From assembly GCA_028023455.1 (NCBI GenBank), contig JAQFVV010000315.1, forward strand, positions 726,501 through 790,500: 64,000 nt of DNA. Reading direction: 5' to 3'. The translations under genes were made by a program, and so were the position numbers. The notes beneath the pieces are model-generated. The model saw nothing but the letters and a program-made list of their open reading frames with translations. It was not told the DNA's origin and ran no database searches. This DNA comes from Epiperipatus broadwayi. Lineage: Eukaryota > Onychophora > Udeonychophora > Euonychophora > Peripatidae. How positions within the stretch are numbered: the stretch's first letter is position 1; the number at the start of each line of letters is the position of its first letter. Shown piece by piece: positions 11,907 through 21,951 of the stretch.

Positions 11907-14828
11907 TCAACCATTATCAATCCACTGCAGGATGAAGGTCTCTCCAAGTTTAATCCATCTTCTCCGATCTTTAGCTTCTCTTTTCCACAACACCCTTGCA
12001 CATTTTCTGGGTCTTTTACAATCTCTTGAAATCCAGTTTAAAATTTCAATTGTCCATCTATTATCATTTCTTCTAGCAATATGTCCAGCCCAACTCCATT
12101 TCAATCTTTTAATTTTTTCAATAGGGTCAGTAATACCTGTTTGTTGTCTTACCCATACATTGCGTTTTCGATCTCTTCTTCTTACTCCCAACATACATCT
12201 CTCCATACTCCTTTGAGTGGTCTGAAGTCTCTGTATTGCTCTTCTATTAAGGGTCCAAGTCTCAGATCCATAAGTAAAAACTGGTAAAACAGATTTGTTA
12301 AAAACCATTCTTTTCAAACACATAGGCATATTTCCTTTTAGTATCAAGTTATTTCTACCAAAAGCACTCCAACCAAGTTTAATTCTATGATTAATTTCCT
12401 CCATTGTATTTCCATCTGTATTAATAATCTGACCTAGGTATTTGTAACTGTTAACTTCTTCTAATTCTTCATAATCAATCTTTATTTTCATATTTTGAGC
12501 AAATTGATTAAACATTACTTTAGTCTTTTTAACATTTATCTTTAGTCCTACATTTCTACTTTCATCTGCTAACTTCTGCAACAATTCCTGCAGCTCTGAA
12601 GCATTACTTGCAAAAACAACTACATCATCTGCAAAATCTAAATGACTTAAATACTCTCCATTTACTTTCATTCCTTTAGTTTCCCATTTTAATCCACAAA
12701 ATACTTCTTGCAGCACTGCTGTAAAAAGTTTTGGAGATATGGAGTCACCTTGCCTTACACCTTTCTCAATGTTGATTTTTCCAGTATCATTATGTAATCT
12801 AATTGTTGCTGTTGCATTTTTATAAATATTCTTTAAAATATGACAATATCCTGGATCTATACTTTGATGATCCAATGCTTTAATCACTGAAGAAATGTGT
12901 ATAGAATCGAATGCCTTTTCATAATCTACAAATCCAAAACATAATGACAACTCATATTCATTTGTCCTTTCTATGACTTCTCTCAATACCTGGATATGAT
13001 CTATTGTACTAAAACCACTTTTAAATCCAGCTTGTTCTCTTGGTTGGTGGAAATCCAAAGTTCTCTGTAGACGAGTTGTAATTATCTTGGTAAAAATTTT
13101 ATATAAAACTGATAAAAGGCTGATAGGTCTGTAATTTCTAATATCTTCTTTATCACCTTTTTTAAATATTAATATTATTACTGCATTCTTCCAATTTTCT
13201 GGTACATCTTTATCATTTAGACATTTGGTATATAACTTTGCTAAAATTGTTTCTATTTCTTCACCTCCTTCTTTTAATATATCAATTATAATTCCATCAT
13301 TTCCTGGAGCCTTTCCTTTCTTCATACATTTAATTGCATGTCTCACTTCTTCATTTAAAATTCTGGGCAATTCAGAAGATGTAATAGATATAGGAGGTAC
13401 TTGTTCTTTATTACTATATAATTCTTGATAAAAATCTTCTACCAATTTCATGATGTCATCTCTCTTTTTAGTAATAATTCTATCTTTTTTTCTTATTGCA
13501 GATATAAATTTCCTACCAATACCAAAATGTTGTTTAACATTCTTGAGACTTTTATTTTCTTCTACAGCTTTCCTTGCTATTTCACAGTTATACTTTCTTA
13601 TATCATTTTCAACTCTTTTCCGTACCATTTTACAAAATTCGAGATATTCAATTCTTTTTAATACATCATTTTTGTATATCTTCATATTCCTTCTTTTCTT
13701 CATAAATTCTCTAGTCTCAGTAGAAATTTTATTAGTCAATTGCTGCTTTTTTCTATCAGCTATCTTTGTTGCAGTTTTTAAAAGTGTATCAGTTATTTTC
13801 ATATTAATTTCATTCAAATATGAATCATGTTCAAAATCTCCTAACACTTGAAACCTATTTGGAAGTTCTAATTTAAATTCATTAGAATGTTTCTGAAGAT
13901 TAGGAATAACAACTGTAAATATTGTTTTTCTCAATAATTTTTGTCTCTCTAGTTTTACATTAACACGTAACTTACACCTTACTAATTGATGATCACTTCC
14001 TGTGTTAAATTTATTAAGAACATTACAATCTTGAAATATGTATTTCCTGTTAGTCAAAATATAATCCAATTCTGCTGTACCTTCATTTGGATGCTTCCAT
14101 GTCCATTTCCTTTTAACATTTTTCTCAAAAAATGAATTCATAATATTAAGTTTTTCTTTTTCTGCAAACTCCACAAGTCTATGTCCTCTCTCATTTCTAT
14201 TACCATAACCAAAATTACCTACAGCAATTTCATCTTTCATTTGTCTACCAATTCTCACATTAAAGTCTCCCATAACAATTTTAAAATGTTGTTTACTCTG
14301 ATCAAAAGCCTTTTATACATCCATATAAAAATCTTCTACTACTTCATCACTATGAGAACTTGTTGGGGCATAAAACTGAATTATCTGCATTTGGTATCTG
14401 CTATTAAGTTGTATAACTAATCTTGCAACTCTGTCTGATACACCATCAATCTCCACAATATTGTTCTTCCACTTTTTATTTATAATGAATCCTACTCCAC
14501 TTGTATTTCCAATATGTGTGCCTTTATAATGGAATATATGTCCACTTTTTAAATCAATTGTTTCTTCACCTTTTCTTCTAACTTCACAAAGTCCAATAAT
14601 GTCCCATTTAATATAAGACAATTCTTCTTCTAATTCTTGCAATCTTCCTTCACTTGAAAGTGATCTGCAGTTGTAAGTACCTAAATAAAAAGTTGTCATC
14701 AAATGGCAGCCTGGGTCCACAATCAGGGGATTCTTAGCACCCTCCGCCTTCGGCCACCAACCTCTGCCTTGGTTGGTGACTTTACAGCCTCCTGGGAATA
14801 AGGGCCATGCTTTATTTTTGTCTGTCAT
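11907..14828 (-). pseudogene. RTE-type LINE ORF: AP endonuclease and reverse transcriptase, one internal stop
   Basis: 973 codons in one frame, interrupted once by TAA at 14,313-14,315. The 171-residue first part carries the start of the AP-like endonuclease, which nicks the target DNA: NCRSL (53-57), catalytic CEVRRKGEE (81-89), QFYAPTS (151-157). After the stop come GDFNVRIG and then GSDHQLV, the catalytic SDH box. The reverse transcriptase, which copies element RNA at the nick, follows in standard order (numbered from the Met of the GDFN box): GKAPGNDGI (320-328), NYRPISLLS (380-388), QAGFKSGFST (414-423), FVDYEKAFDS (448-457), GVRQGDSISP (505-514), FADD catalytic box (547-550), KYLG (611-614). 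The C-terminal part has the RTE-typical WAGHIARRNDNRW (728-740) and ends WIDNG. All key catalytic residues are present; apart from the stop, no frameshift is visible. The start was chosen as the first Met of the open frame (MTDKNKAWP). Confidence 0.92.
14313..14315 (-). other. Premature TAA stop in the LINE ORF
   Basis: The codon sits between FYMDV and KAFDQSKQ, in the same frame as both flanking parts, within the endonuclease domain and about 20 codons before its GDFN box. A single C-to-T change (CAA or CAG to a stop) would explain it. Translation would yield only the truncated front half of the endonuclease. Confidence 0.9.
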
Positions 14829-15154
14829 AATTGTATATATGTATTGGAAAAATATTTATCATTTACACAAACATTCATTCTGCCTTATCAGGCACTGAGA
14901 AGAAAGACCATGGTGTTTCTTGATCTTAAACTCAGAGGTAAAAAGCCAATAAACTCACCATGCTCGCTAATGCGTGTTGGTGAGCAGCCCATCCATGTTC
15001 GTATACTATATGAATAATCACATAGTAATAACAGCTGCAATGACAAGAACGTATGGAGTGGACATTAGGAATTTGCCCTGCATGGTTCCTTTAAGGCCTC
15101 CAAGAAGAATCAAAGGGTCTCCTTTCAGTTAATAGCAAACTCCTTTCTGCAGCC
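14829..15154 (-). other. 5' untranslated region of the RTE-type LINE
   Basis: GC-richer than the arm DNA around it, this stretch begins on the minus strand at GGCTGCAGAAAGGAGTTTGC. It has no open frame in phase with the ORF. Such a leader would be expected to hold the internal promoter that lets a new copy carry its own start site, but I see no specific motif. Confidence 0.7.
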
Positions 15155-15166
15155 ATCTGTATATGT
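15155..15166. repeat. Target-site duplication, right copy (12 bp)
   Basis: ATCTGTATATGT at the 5' end of the LINE, identical to 11,884-11,895. After it the arm sequence resumes with AAAAACCCATATAT, exactly as in the right arm. Confidence 0.92.
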
Positions 15167-15402
15167 AAAAACCCATATATACATGCACATACATTTCTAG
15201 AAGTAAATTAATGAAAACTGCATTGTATGTGTAACGAGAGACTACATATATGCAGGAAAGAATAATGTTAACAGATTTAAAACATTATAAATTTATTTAT
15301 TTAAAATATTTATTCTAAAGAAAATTAATATTTCAAATTATTGTATATTTCTGCATATATTGCTAAATTAAGTAATCAGGTTACATATATAACCAGATGT
15401 TT

Positions 15403-15535
15403 TCCATTTAGATTTGTTTTCGAAAAATTGGTATTATAAAATTCCATTTATACATTTGTTTTCGAAAAATTGGTATTATAAAATTCCATTTATAGATTTG
15501 TTTTCAAAATTTGGTATTATAAAATTTAATCTTTC
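15403..15535. repeat. About 42-bp tandem repeat, three copies (left arm)
   Basis: The unit is CCATTTATAGATTTGTTTTC followed by GAAAAATTGGTATTATAAAATT. Three near-identical copies follow one another; the third has lost a few bases. The right arm has only two copies (21,516-21,597), so copy number changed after the inverted duplication. Confidence 0.85.
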
Positions 15536-17184
15536 TCACTGTAGTGTAATCTAATTACAAAACTAAAAGTAACACTAACTTGTAGGATAAGTTATCCTGG
15601 ACCGGCTGTAAAACTTCACTATAAGAAATAAAAACAAAATAATTATAGAATTCTAGAAATACAGCGAGAAAATTAGCAAAAAATATCTGGAAAATTACTA
15701 TCACCGAGAAGAGTGAGGGTAAGCTGAATATATAAGCTTCTGCAGCCATTTTGAAAAAATTCAGACATTATTTCATTCAACAACTTTTGTTTAAAATTAT
15801 TAATTAAGATGTAAGTTAAGTAGAAGGCAAATTTTCTTGCCTTCCCAACTCAAGAAGTCTACCATGCGTGGGAAACATCAAGAGGAGAAGCCGTGTGATG
15901 GAGCAAAAGCCCGTTTCCATCCATTCCAGCAGACAGAAAGAAGAGAGCCCGGGAAAAACTTTCCTCTACTTAAAGATTAATAACTCATCCAAAATGTGAT
16001 AATTCCTAAAGCTAGCTAAATTTAAACTCTATGGCCATAGCAATGATGTAATTTTCAATTTACTACTAAATGTAATTTTGATTTTTTGATTTTTCTTAAA
16101 ATCACTACTAAAATGTAATTTTGATTTCTTTTGTTTTCACCTTAAAATCTTACCTGATTTAAATTGATAAAATTTAGTATTTGATTTAGTGTAATATCTG
16201 ATTAATTTAATTAACTAATTTGTGTTAAAATCATATTTATTGATTTATATACTCTATGTATTTATTAATTTATGAGTTGGTTTGCTAAGTTATCTCCAAT
16301 TGATCTGGTTCAACATGTTTACAAATTTCTGATTTATTTAGTTGTGACTTGCTTAACGTGATTGATTTTAAATTAATTATTATAAATTTCATTATGTATA
16401 ATTTTAAATGCTTTATTTTAAGTTGTGTCTAATTTTAAATGCTTCATTCTAAAATGATAATTAAGTTTCTAGATTATTTTACATTTTTTAACTTAATGAT
16501 ATGAGCTTTTAATATTTTAATATAATAATAATATTTTCCTTAATTAGTTCTTGTACACAACTGAAATTTGTCTTGAACTGGGTCAATCAGATATAAACTA
16601 ATTGCATTGCAATTCCATATTCAAACTATGCTAAAACAGAGTCAAATTTTAGATATCTGTTCATTAAACATACATTCTTTCTAAGTAATCCTATGCCATT
16701 TTATGATTTTCCATTGCTTAGTGTTTTGTACTGTATTTGTTTGAAATGGGATTTTACTACTGACTAAATGCTTAGTGAGGAGCTGTTACATGTTCACACC
16801 TAGAGAATAATAGGATGCAAAAGAAACCCATTTTGAAAAGGTTAAAATATCTTGTTTTAAGAGATAATTAAAAAGCGTACATCTGTTTTAAAATAGATTT
16901 GCTTTCGAGATATTTAACTAATGTTTAGCGAGAGTGATTGAAATACAGCATAGAGCAATAAATTTATATCTTAATTCCCAATAATGTGCTGTACTTCCTC
17001 CTGATGTTATAAAATTCCTATATAGATAGCTTTACAGATTAGATTCCTAGTTTTTCCTTAATAGCATAATTATACATGCTACCTAATGAACTGATATATC
17101 ATGAAGGAAACTAGTGTTTAGTATCATAAAATTTTAATTATATAATGTGGTCAGTGGTGCAAGAGTGTTTTTAAAAAATGCTAT

Positions 17185-17185
<1 letters not shown>

Positions 17186-17251
<66 letters not shown>
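17186..17251. repeat. Paired (TA)n arrays in left arm
   Basis: (TA)n at 17,186-17,216 and 17,223-17,251, separated by GTTGT. The equivalent place in the right arm (19,762-19,856) has been rearranged into a palindrome and a duplicate, so this is a hot spot of change between the arms. Confidence 0.85.
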
Positions 17252-17258
<7 letters not shown>

Positions 17259-17844
17259 AGTATATTTTTAGAGGTTGTATGTTTAAGGCTACACCATTAC
17301 TATCTCTTAGTTTAGACAACCATCTCTTCAGATGGAGGTTGGATGTCCCACCCCATTCTGCATTCTCATAAATGGAGCATGAGACTCCCATAGTTTAATT
17401 AGTTGTTCGATCACCGGACTAAAAGGTCATTATCTTATTTTCACAGCAATGAATATGGTTACTTGGTAAAAATTCCATAAAAAGGCACTTTCAAGATGCA
17501 AGGGCTATATCGAGACTTTATATTTTCTATACACCATGGTATCTGAAGCCTTACTGCCAATCATCAGTTCATCCCACCATAGTAATTGTCTTTTCAGCTT
17601 TGATCTGAATTCGAGTCTAATTTTATAAGCACCGAAGCTATATAGAGAATATTAAGTTTTCATGTTTAATAAAATATCATATTCTTTAGTAAGATGTATA
17701 ATCACCTCTGCTAGCTCTGGAGCAGATTTAGACCATATTATATAGCATAAACTAGGTATAGATGGTCATGAGCAAATTAATCTCATTCTATAATGTAATC
17801 TTAAGGCTCATGAAAATATAAATGCTAGAACGTATAATTTCTTA

Positions 17845-18171
17845 ATCACCTGCAAGTGATATCTATATGTAGCAAAGTCAATTAAATGATTTGTAATCCA
17901 AACTACAATCACCTGCACGTGATTGGAATTGCTATATAAATAATTAAACACCATCTAAGAGTGATATATGTATTTATAATAAACCTAATGTAACTAACCA
18001 AAATGATTAATGTCACCTGTGAGTGATTTACATTGTACCAAACGTATATGTAAAATAAAGCCATATGTAACTAGGTAAACCATAAATGATTATAACTTCA
18101 GTCATCACTTGCGTGTGAATCCCAAACTCAAATATGGAATTGTATCCTTAAATTAGTCACTTGCATGTGAT
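17845..18171. repeat. Six imperfect 16-bp palindromes, loop-proximal, left arm
   Basis: Motifs of the form RTCACYTGNNNGTGAT occur at 17,845 (ATCACCTGCAAGTGAT), 17,908 (ATCACCTGCACGTGAT), 17,950 (degenerate), 18,012 (GTCACCTGTGAGTGAT), 18,104 (ATCACTTGCGTGTGAA) and 18,156 (GTCACTTGCATGTGAT). Each is close to a palindrome and contains a CANNTG core, as in E-boxes. Start-to-start spacings are 63, 42, 62, 92 and 52 bp, mostly near multiples of a helical turn. The sequence between motifs is not repeated, which argues against a simple tandem repeat and for conserved protein-binding or transposase-type sites. Function is not known. Confidence 0.75.
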
Positions 18172-18427
18172 ACAACTGATATAGCCAAGTTATAGTCATT
18201 ATTGTCATTTATTGATTTTAATATTTATTTTTCATTAAATTATGTTTAAATTTAACTTTTGTGTCATGTCTCAATGTTGCTCATTGGTAAGTCTTTATTG
18301 ATTAGTTAATCATTAGTTAAGAATCACAGTCCATATTTTATAATTATGTTCTGCCACACACATCGTCTATATAGCTATACTCGTTAATAAGTCAACTTAT
18401 CCTAGTCTTGTGCTTTACTGATGTGTA

Positions 18428-18604
18428 TTCACACAACAAAATCCAGAACTTTATTAAATCATACCAAGGCTGACCAGCATAGTGGTACTAACCACATTGT
18501 CTGATATAGCCCCAACTCCTTTACTAATGCTCAAAGATATACCACCTTGTGGATGACACATATGAAGCCACAGCAGCATTTTTCTTCATCACGTGCCGGC
18601 AGTA
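18428..18604. other. Spacer (loop) of the giant inverted repeat
   Basis: About 177 bp of single-copy sequence lies between TGCTTTACTG of the left arm and CAGTAAAGCA of the right arm. It is somewhat GC-richer than the arms (for example GCCACAGCAGCA and CACGTGCCGGC near 18,577-18,600). No open frame of note. Confidence 0.85.
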
Positions 18605-18859
18605 GCACACCAGTAAAGCACAAGACTAGGATAAGTTGAGTTATTAACGAGTATAGCTATATAGACGATGTGTGTGGCAGAACATAGTTATAAAATATGG
18701 TTTGTGATTTTTACCTAATGATTAACTAATCAATAAAGACTTACCAATGAGCAACATTGAAACATGACACCAAAGTTAAATTTAAACACAATTTAATAAA
18801 AACTAAATTTTAAAATCAATAAATGAAAATGATGACTATAACTTGGCTATATAGGTTGT

Positions 18860-19186
18860 ATCACACCCAGGTGACTAAGTTAGGGATACAATTACATATT
18901 TGGGTTTGGGATTCACACGCAATTGATGACTGGAGTTATAATCATTTATGGTTTGTCTAGTTACATATGGCTTTATTTTACATATACATTTGGGATATGT
19001 AAATCACTCACAGGTGACATTAATCATTTTGGTTAGTTACATTAGGTTTATTACAAATACATATATCACTCAGAGGTGATGATTTAACTGTTTATATAAT
19101 GATTCCAATCACACACAGATGATTGTAGTTTGGATTACAAATCATTTAATTGAGTTTGCTACATATAGATATCACTCGCAGGTGAT
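18860..19186. repeat. Six imperfect 16-bp palindromes, loop-proximal, right arm
   Basis: Mirror set of 17,845-18,171: starts at 18,860 (ATCACACCCAGGTGAC), 18,911 (with a 3-bp insertion), 19,003 (ATCACTCACAGGTGAC), 19,065 (ATCACTCAGAGGTGAT), 19,108 (ATCACACACAGATGAT) and 19,171 (ATCACTCGCAGGTGAT). The ATCAC and GGTGAT half-sites change less between arms than the three or four bases between them, as if the half-sites were what mattered. Confidence 0.72.
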
Positions 19187-19761
19187 GAAGAAATTATAAG
19201 TATAAAATTTATATTTTCATGAGCCTTAAGATTACATTATAGATCAAGGTTCATTTGCTCATGACCATCTATGCCAAGTTTATGCTATATAATAGATTCT
19301 AGATCCACTCTAGAGCTAGCAGAAGTGATTATACATATTGATAAAGAATATGACATTATATCAAACACAAATACTTAATATTCTCTATATAGCTTGTGTG
19401 CTTATAAAATTAGACTCAAATTCAGATCAAAGCTGAAAATACAATTACTATGTCAGGATGAACTGATGATTGGCAGTCAGACTTCATATACCATGGTGTA
19501 TAAAAAATATAAAGTCTGATATAGCCCTTGTGTCTCGAGAGTGCCTTTTTATGAACTTTTTACCAAGTAACCATATTAATTGCTGTGGAAATAAGATAAC
19601 AACCTTTTAGTCCAGCGATCAAACAACTAATTAAAATATGGGAGTCCCATGCTCCATTTATGAGAATGCAGATTGGGGTAGGACATCCAGCCTCCATCTG
19701 AAAAGATAGTTGTCCAAACTAAGAGAGTAATGGCATAGCCTTAAAGTTACAACTGCTAAAA

Positions 19762-19813
19762 ATATACTCAGCAACAAATATATATATATATATATATATT
19801 TGTTGCTGAGTAT
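19762..19813. repeat. (TA)n-centred palindrome with adjacent duplicate
   Basis: TACTCAGCAACAAATATATA on one side and its reverse complement TTTGTTGCTGAGTA on the other flank a (TA)n core. A further copy of ACTCAGCAACAAATATATAT follows at 19,829-19,856. The left arm shows only one copy of this sequence next to its (TA)n, so the palindrome formed in the right arm after the arms separated. Confidence 0.85.
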
Positions 19814-21515
19814 ATACCGCTAAAAATATACTCAGCAACAAATATATATATATATACGCCATAGCATTTCTTAAAAACACTCTCGCACCACTAAACACTA
19901 GTTTCCTTCATGAAACTACCATATATCAGTTCATTAGGTAGCATGTATAATTATGCTATTAAGAAAAAACTAGGAATCTAATTTGTAAAGCTATCTATAT
20001 AGGAATTTTATAATTTTAGGAAGAAGTACAGCACATTATTGGGAATTAAGATATAAAGTTATAGCTCAATGCTGTATTTCAATCACTCTGGCTAAACATT
20101 AGTTAAATATCTTGACTGTAATATTTTTAATTATCTCTTAAAACAAGATATTTTAACCTTTTCATAACGGGTTTCTTTTGCATCCTATTATTCTCTAGGT
20201 GTGAACCTGTAATGGCTCCTCACTAAGCATTTAGTCAGTAGTAAAATCCCATTTCAAACAAATACAGCACAAAACACTAAGCAATGGAAAATCATAAAAT
20301 GGCATAGGTTTACCTAGAAAGAATGTATGTTTAATGAACAGATATCTAAAATTTGACTCTGTTTTAGCATAGTTGGAATATGGAATTGCAAGGCAATTAG
20401 TTTATATCTGACTGCCCAAGTTCAAGACAAATTTAAGTTGTGTACAAGAACTAACTAAGGCAAATATTATTATTATATTAAAATATGTAAAAGCACATAT
20501 CATTAAGTTAAAATACGTAAAATAATCTAGAAACTTAATTATTATTTTAGAATGAAGCATTTAAAATTAGACACAACTTAGAATAAAGCATTTAAAATTA
20601 TATGTAACGAAATTTATAATACTAATTTAAAATCAATCACTTTAAGCAAGTCACAACTAAATAAGTCAGAAAACTGTAATTACATTGAACGGGGTCAATC
20701 GGAGATAACATAGCAAACCGACTCATAAATTAATAAATACATAGTGTGCTTAAATCAATAAATATGATATTAACTCAAATTAGTTATTAAACTAAATCAG
20801 ATATTATACTAAATCAAATATCAAATTATATCAAATTAAATCAGGCAAGATTTTAAGGTGAAAACAAAAGAAATCAAAATTACATTTTAGTAGTGATTTT
20901 AAGAATATAAAGAAATCAAAATTACATTTAGTAGTGGATTGAAAATTACATTATTGCTATGGCCATAGAGTTTGAATTTAGCTAGCTTTAGGAATTATCG
21001 CATTTTAGATGAGTTATTAATCTTTAAGTAGAGGAAAGTTTTTACTGGGCTCTCTTCTTTCTGTCTGCTGGCGCTGGTTTCATATTGAATGGCTGGAAAC
21101 GGGCTTCTGCTCCATCACAAGGCTTTTCCTCTTGATGCTTCCCGCACACGGTAGACTTCTTGTGTCGAAAAGGCAAGACAATTTGCCTTATACTCAACTT
21201 GCATTTTAATTAATAATTTTAAACAAAAGTTGTTGAATGAAATAATGTCCAAATCTTTTCAAAATTGCTCCTGAGGCTTATATATTCTGCTTACCCCCCC
21301 TCTTCTCCATTATAGTAAATTTTTAGATTTGTTTTGCCAATTTTCTCGCTGTATTTCTAGAATCATATAATTACTTTGTTTTTATTTGTTATAGCGAAGT
21401 TTTACATCGGTCATTCATGATTTTTTTTTAATTACTCAGGATAATTTATCCTACAAGTTAGTGTAACTTTTAGTTTTGTAATTAGATTACACTACAGCGA
21501 GAAAGATTAAATTTT

Positions 21516-21597
21516 ATAATACCAAGTTTTTCGAAAACAAATCTATAAATGGGATTTTATAATACCAATTTTCGAAAACAAATCTATAAATGGAAAA
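21516..21597. repeat. About 42-bp tandem repeat, two copies (right arm)
   Basis: Reverse complement of the three-copy array at 15,403-15,535 (ATTTTATAATACCA, then TTTCGAAAACAAATCTATAA). Confidence 0.85.
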
Positions 21598-21830
21598 CAT
21601 CTGGTTATATATGTAACTTGATTACTTAATTTAGCAATATATGCAGAAATATACAATAATTTCAATAATTAATTTTCTTTAGAATAAATATTTTAAATAA
21701 ATAAATTTATAATGTTTTAAATCTGTTAACATTATTCTTTCCTGCATATATGTAGTCTCTCGTTACACATACAATGCAGTTTTCATTAATTTACTCCTAG
21801 AAATATATGATTGTGTATATATGGGTTTTT

Positions 21831-21842
21831 ACATATACAGAT
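21831..21842. other. Unoccupied LINE target site in the right arm
   Basis: ACATATACAGAT is the reverse complement of the 12-bp target-site duplication. On both sides it continues into sequence that in the left arm lies on opposite sides of the LINE. It is a paralogous empty site and fixes the LINE ends to the base. Confidence 0.93.
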
Positions 21843-21951
21843 ACACCTTTTATCTTGTAGGCTTAAGATATACGCACACATACATAACTAATACCTTTAT
21901 ATTTAAATCCAGCCTGATTTGGATATAATATTAACCTGATATACGAGAATT

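Larger units (their letters stand above)
11896..15154 (-). mobile_element. Full-length RTE-type non-LTR retrotransposon (LINE), 3,259 bp
   Basis: The element is bounded by a 12-bp direct repeat. Its single ORF (11,907-14,828) encodes an AP-like endonuclease and a reverse transcriptase. About 326 bp of 5' untranslated sequence (14,829-15,154) precede it. The 3' end has no real untranslated region: the TGA stop is the first unit of a short TGATGA tail of 14 bp that runs to the insertion point. Total length, one ORF and a short tandem-repeat tail are as known for the RTE clade (BovB/RTE-1 style). It is inserted in the left arm of the giant inverted repeat, so it is younger than that duplication. 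One in-frame stop in the ORF suggests it is inactive but not very old. Confidence 0.93.
11770..18427 (+). repeat. Left arm of giant inverted repeat (about 3.39 kb plus LINE insertion)
   Basis: Starting at CAAATTCTCGTATATCA, this sequence is the reverse complement of 18,605-21,951, read outward to inward. Matching anchors include TAAAAACCCATATAT (15,166) with the right arm near 21,820, the 42-bp tandem repeat at 15,403, the GCCCGTTTCCATCC block near 15,910 with 21,090, and the loop-proximal GTCTATATAGCTATACTCG at 18,365 with 18,645. Where I aligned by eye (17,880-18,080) about one base in ten differs, plus small indels, so the arms are old and not a sequencing hairpin. Arm length without the 3,259-bp LINE and its 12-bp duplication is about 3.39 kb. 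No convincing gene lies in the arm: the 64-codon minus frame at 15,555-15,749 has its ATG changed to TTG in the other arm. Confidence 0.92.
18605..21951 (-). repeat. Right arm of giant inverted repeat (3,347 bp)
   Basis: Reverse-complement partner of the left arm, ending at CGAGAATTTG (21,942-21,951). It lacks the LINE and instead carries one copy of the target sequence (21,831-21,842). Beyond the ends, neither TIR-like extra sequence nor a matching target-site duplication is visible (left flank GTATCTAGCAT, right flank AGAGAAAAACT). A foldback-type transposon is therefore not proved, and an inverted segmental duplication is equally possible. Confidence 0.92.

Noticed and set aside
11839-14420. 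Plus-strand open frames of 60-130 codons across the LINE
   Set aside because: They are antisense shadows of the LINE ORF on the minus strand; they contain no motifs of their own.
17845-19186. CRISPR-like array from regularly spaced short palindromes
   Set aside because: The motifs are too diverged, the spacing is uneven, the mirrored copy comes from the inverted repeat, and the sequence context is eukaryotic.
11770-21951. Giant inverted repeat as a library or sequencing fold-back artefact
   Set aside because: The arms differ at about one base in ten, have different tandem-repeat counts, and only one carries the LINE with its target-site duplication. An artefact would give near-identical arms.
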